Shown here: positions 61,616-64,000 of the stretch, in pieces
Layout: each line of letters starts with the position of its first letter
Position numbering within the stretch: position 1 is the stretch's first letter
NCBI GenBank assembly: GCA_037440405.1
Contig: JBBIUE010000015.1
Location: forward strand, 9,668-73,667
Length of the DNA stretch: 64,000 nt
Reading direction: 5' to 3'
Origin: JANMGV01 sp037440405
GTDB lineage: Bacteria; Planctomycetota; Planctomycetia; Pirellulales; Pirellulaceae
The notes under the pieces: generated by a model
Databases searched by the model: none
What the model was told of the DNA's origin: nothing
The model's input: only the letters and a program-made list of their open reading frames with translations
Position numbers and translations under genes: made by a program

Positions 61616-63115
61616 CTAGGGCTGCGGTTTGCTCGGCGTCGTGCCAGATGACTTCAATTCTAACTGGAACGCTTGAATTTTCTTTAGCAAGTTTGCGTCC
61701 TTTACATCTTCCTTGCGAATCTGCGAAAGAAAAGACAATGCCTGCGTTGAATCTCCTCCCTCTTGTGCGATCACGGCTCTCGCGAATAGATAGTACGGGT
61801 TGGATTGATATTGCGGATCGAAAGCACTCAATCGCTCCGCTGCTTCATCGATGCGATTCATTTCAAGAAGCAAATAGATCAACCTCCACTCGCACATTTC
61901 GACGGATCGCGTCATGGAAACAGCAGTGCGGTAAGCTTCCAACGCCTCAATTCGCCGCGCTTGAATCTGACGTATTTGTCCGCGAGCGTCGTGTGGTTCC
62001 CAGCGTTCCGGCCGCAACTCGCTCGCTCTGGTGACCGAATTCAAAGCCTGCCCCAGATACTCCGGCCCGAATCGCGTCGATGCCAGCAACTGCATGTTCC
62101 CTAAATTCATCCAGGAATTGAAATCTCTCGGGGAGACCTCAACCGCTTGACTCGCGTTGCGCAGCGCTGTCGATAAGTCTCCTTTGCGAAGATACGAACT
62201 GGCCAACATGCCAAAATCGCGATGGTCGGCTCGCCCCGCTTCAACAATTTTTTCAAACATGGGTATGCAAGCGTCGAACATGTTGCGGCGAAACAAAGCG
62301 CTCGCCTTGATTCTTTCTGCCGTGATCCCGACTTCGTATTGTTGCAACTCAGCTTGCCAAGAGTCCGTCCACTCCGGGCGACTCGCATGCTCGTCAAGGT
62401 ACAATCTCGCCTCGTCCTCTCGACCCAGTTGTCGAAGAATGGATCCCCTCAAGAATCGAGCGTAGGCCTCATTCGGATGCTGCTCGAAGTCATGCTTCTC
62501 CAATTGCGCCAATGCCGGTTCTAATGCTCCTTTGAGCATGAGTGCTTTGGCACGAACGAGCGGAACCGTCAAATCTCTCGGAGCATGCATTTCGGAAGTG
62601 CGCAGTAATTCGATCGCTTCTTCGTACTTGCCTTCGTCTAGCTGGAGCAGCGCCGATCGCCAGTAAATTGGAGCAAAGGTCGACTCGAGCCTCCGGCACT
62701 CAGAAAGATCCTCGGATGCCTGTTCGATTTCACCCTGCTTCAGATAACACAATGCCCGGAGATATCTCGGCTTGATCGATTTCGGCTTGCCCTTCAAATA
62801 CTCCGTGTACGTCTGAATCGCGAGATCCACGAGTCCGTTCGCATGGTAAGTCATTCCAAGACGCAGAAAATCCTCATCATTCCGCTTCGACTGTCTACAC
62901 GATCGCACTAACGACGCGACTGTCTCGACGATTTCTGCATCAATCCCAGAAGTTTCAACGAGCTCGGGGACATGTCTCGTGTTCGAACTCCAAATCCAAC
63001 CACGACCAAACCAAAGCAACGTTGCCGCTGCAATAGCAATCCAAATCGCGTTCTCTCTGAGAATGAACCAAAGCTTGCCCATTGGACGTATCGAGCACTC
63101 GCGAAGGAATTGCAT
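61616..63115 (-). CDS. Membrane-anchored TPR protein, partner of the FG-GAP/UnbV protein
   Basis: This 499-residue protein has an N-terminal membrane anchor (IWIAIAAATLLWFGRGWIW, residues about 24-42) and then about ten tetratricopeptide repeats covering residues 80-480, for example LGMTYHANGLVDLAIQTYTE, ALCYLKQGEIEQASEDLSEC, SSYLRKGDLSTALRNASQAV and NLGNMQLLASTRFG. TPR arrays are protein-binding scaffolds. UnbV/FG-GAP genes are frequently paired with TPR genes in planctomycetes, and here the gap is only 10 nt. A second ATG at 63082 is an alternative start. The periplasmic side is expected for the TPR region. Direct interaction with the downstream product is inference. Confidence 0.85.
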   Translation of the reverse strand: MQFLRECSIRPMGKLWFILRENAIWIAIAAATLLWFGRGWIWSSNTRHVPELVETSGIDAEIVETVASLVRSCRQSKRNDEDFLRLGMTYHANGLVDLAIQTYTEYLKGKPKSIKPRYLRALCYLKQGEIEQASEDLSECRRLESTFAPIYWRSALLQLDEGKYEEAIELLRTSEMHAPRDLTVPLVRAKALMLKGALEPALAQLEKHDFEQHPNEAYARFLRGSILRQLGREDEARLYLDEHASRPEWTDSWQAELQQYEVGITAERIKASALFRRNMFDACIPMFEKIVEAGRADHRDFGMLASSYLRKGDLSTALRNASQAVEVSPRDFNSWMNLGNMQLLASTRFGPEYLGQALNSVTRASELRPERWEPHDARGQIRQIQARRIEALEAYRTAVSMTRSVEMCEWRLIYLLLEMNRIDEAAERLSAFDPQYQSNPYYLFARAVIAQEGGDSTQALSFLSQIRKEDVKDANLLKKIQAFQLELKSSGTTPSKPQP

Positions 63116-63147
63116 GCCTTACATTGGTAGTACAGGCCTGCATAGTA

Positions 63148-63187
63148 ACAAAAAAGAACACCTTGGCAAATTGCTCAAGGTGTTCTT
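63148..63187 (-). terminator. Rho-independent terminator after the PEP-CTERM gene
   Basis: On the leftward strand, a 12-nt stem formed by 63176-63187 with 63154-63165 (AAGAACACCTTG and complement) has a 10-nt loop and is followed at once by a T-rich tract (A-run 63149-63155 on the shown strand). It lies 33 nt after the stop of the PEP-CTERM gene and just before the TPR gene start, so it separates the two leftward transcripts. Confidence 0.85.
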
Positions 63188-63220
63188 GCGTAAAATTCAA
63201 ATTGGTAGTGGACGAACCGT

Positions 63221-63802
63221 CTAACTGCGAAGCTTACGACGTCGCTGAACGTAACGGCCGAAAGCGACGGTTCCAAGCCCTAGAAGCGCCATCGAGCTGG
63301 GTTCAGGAATCGCCGCCAGTCGGTCAACTCGCAGCGTCACTGTTCCCGTACTGATGATCGCATCCGCAGCATTTGGATTGTCCTCGAAATTATCAAAAAA
63401 GTGCAGATTAATGAACTGCCCAGGGACGTCGAAATCCAATGCCAAACCGATCAAATCAACGACACCTCCACTGCTGACGTTCTCATTCGCGACAGGGCCA
63501 CCTGTACCGGAAGCTGTTAAAAAAATCGGAGCCGGCGGATTGCCGTCAAACCGAATAACGGCCTCATTCCCCCAACTGGCACCAACCGTTGAAAACGTGT
63601 AGTCCCAACCAATCCCAATTACCCGGTAGTTGATAAATCCGGCTCCCAAGTCAACGCTCAAATTGACGTTGTCAGGATCATTCTCAAGATCCATGAACGC
63701 AATTCCAGAGACGTCCACGACGACGTCTACAATGTCGGCTTGCGCTCGAGTCGCAAAGCCCAGTGTCGCTAGCGCGCACACAAGAAAAAACCATTTCTTC
63801 AT
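63221..63802 (-). CDS. PEP-CTERM sorting domain protein (exosortase substrate)
   Basis: A 193-residue secreted protein. The ATG at 63802 follows AAGGAGAG, and the signal peptide is MKKWFFLVCALATLGFATRA. The mature part is a beta-sandwich with IVDVVVDVSGIAFMDLEND, GAGFINYRVIGIGWDYTFS and VNLHFFDNF-like strands. The C-terminus is a full PEP-CTERM signal: AIPEPSSMALLGLGTVAFG followed by RYVQRRRKLR. Such proteins are cut and sorted by an exosortase (EpsH/XrtA type) and are linked to extracellular matrix in Gram-negative bacteria and planctomycetes. The exosortase gene is not in the window. The frame is open to 63943, but the leader assignment fixes the start. Confidence 0.9.
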   Translation of the reverse strand: MKKWFFLVCALATLGFATRAQADIVDVVVDVSGIAFMDLENDPDNVNLSVDLGAGFINYRVIGIGWDYTFSTVGASWGNEAVIRFDGNPPAPIFLTASGTGGPVANENVSSGGVVDLIGLALDFDVPGQFINLHFFDNFEDNPNAADAIISTGTVTLRVDRLAAIPEPSSMALLGLGTVAFGRYVQRRRKLRS

Positions 63803-64000
63803 AGATGCTCTCTCCTTCTGACAGAATGGTCCCCATGGCGATTCAATGCTGATGGCACGGAAATCATGCTGGTCCATCCGACCGCCGAATTGGACCGCTA
63901 GGGGAAATAACAAAATGAACACATGTGCGGCCTTAAACGGCAAAGCGGGTGTAATCTCTCTGGTGCGCTCGAAGTAAGGGGAATTTGGGCTGGGAATGGG

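Overview
The window (about 54% GC by eye, many divergent gene pairs, short operons) looks like a chromosomal segment of a planctomycete, most likely of the Pirellulales. The support is a DUF1559 prepilin-like protein, PEP-CTERM exosortase substrates, an ASPIC/UnbV FG-GAP lipoprotein next to a TPR protein, tetrahydromethanopterin (H4MPT) cofactor biosynthesis genes in a bacterium, a MfnD-like ATP-grasp ligase, large secreted proteins of unknown function, and flagellar flhA with a FliA/WhiG-type sigma factor. No phage, IS element, CRISPR array or rRNA was found; there is one tRNA, Arg(CCU).

Layout. 1-5 kb: the 5' part of a cysteine desulfurase-like gene, moaA, moaE and moaD (molybdopterin), a HAD phosphatase, and an overlapping pair of MfnE-like kinase and MfnF-like genes for H4MPT synthesis. 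5-7.3 kb: two unrecognised cytosolic proteins, one a coiled coil. 7.7-12.8 kb: a rightward xseB-ispA-dxs-nadK cluster (isoprenoid precursors, NADP) ending in a secreted protein. 13-20.3 kb: leftward genes for a three-part FAD/Fe-S/CCG oxidoreductase, a Pro/Gly-rich membrane protein, an aminotransferase coupled to an alpha/beta-hydrolase that has lost its catalytic serine, and malate dehydrogenase. 20.4-29 kb: a 911-residue two-TM protein, a tandem DinB protein, a transglutaminase-like lipoprotein and a secreted-protein gene broken by two frameshifts. 29-30 kb: a gene-free, repeat-rich kilobase. 30-43 kb: SNF2/SWIM helicase, HAD phosphatase, Wza-like export protein with a TPR partner, FemAB-like acetyltransferase, DUF1559 protein, rarA, tRNA-Arg, MfnD-like ligase. 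43-52.8 kb: FHA-GAF histidine kinase, two oxygenases, HU-like protein, small lipoprotein, S46 peptidase, HEAT-repeat protein, sulfotransferase. 53-56.3 kb: flhA and the sigma factor. 56.4-59.7 kb: a decaying block with a PEP-CTERM gene carrying an in-frame TGA and a PPC-CBM48-GH13 glucan branching enzyme-like gene carrying an in-frame TGA plus a frameshift. 59.9-63.8 kb: FG-GAP/UnbV protein, TPR protein, PEP-CTERM protein.

The most coherent metabolic theme is the set of cofactor genes (moaA, moaE, moaD, mfnE-like, mfnF-like, with mfnD-like 38 kb away), consistent with H4MPT-linked one-carbon metabolism as known in planctomycetes. The strongest points for follow-up are the reading-frame lesions in three genes for secreted proteins, the pseudo-hydrolase, the degenerate CCG domains of the 974-residue oxidoreductase, and the composite repeat region at 29.2-30.0 kb. 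I did not identify a clearly new multi-gene system.
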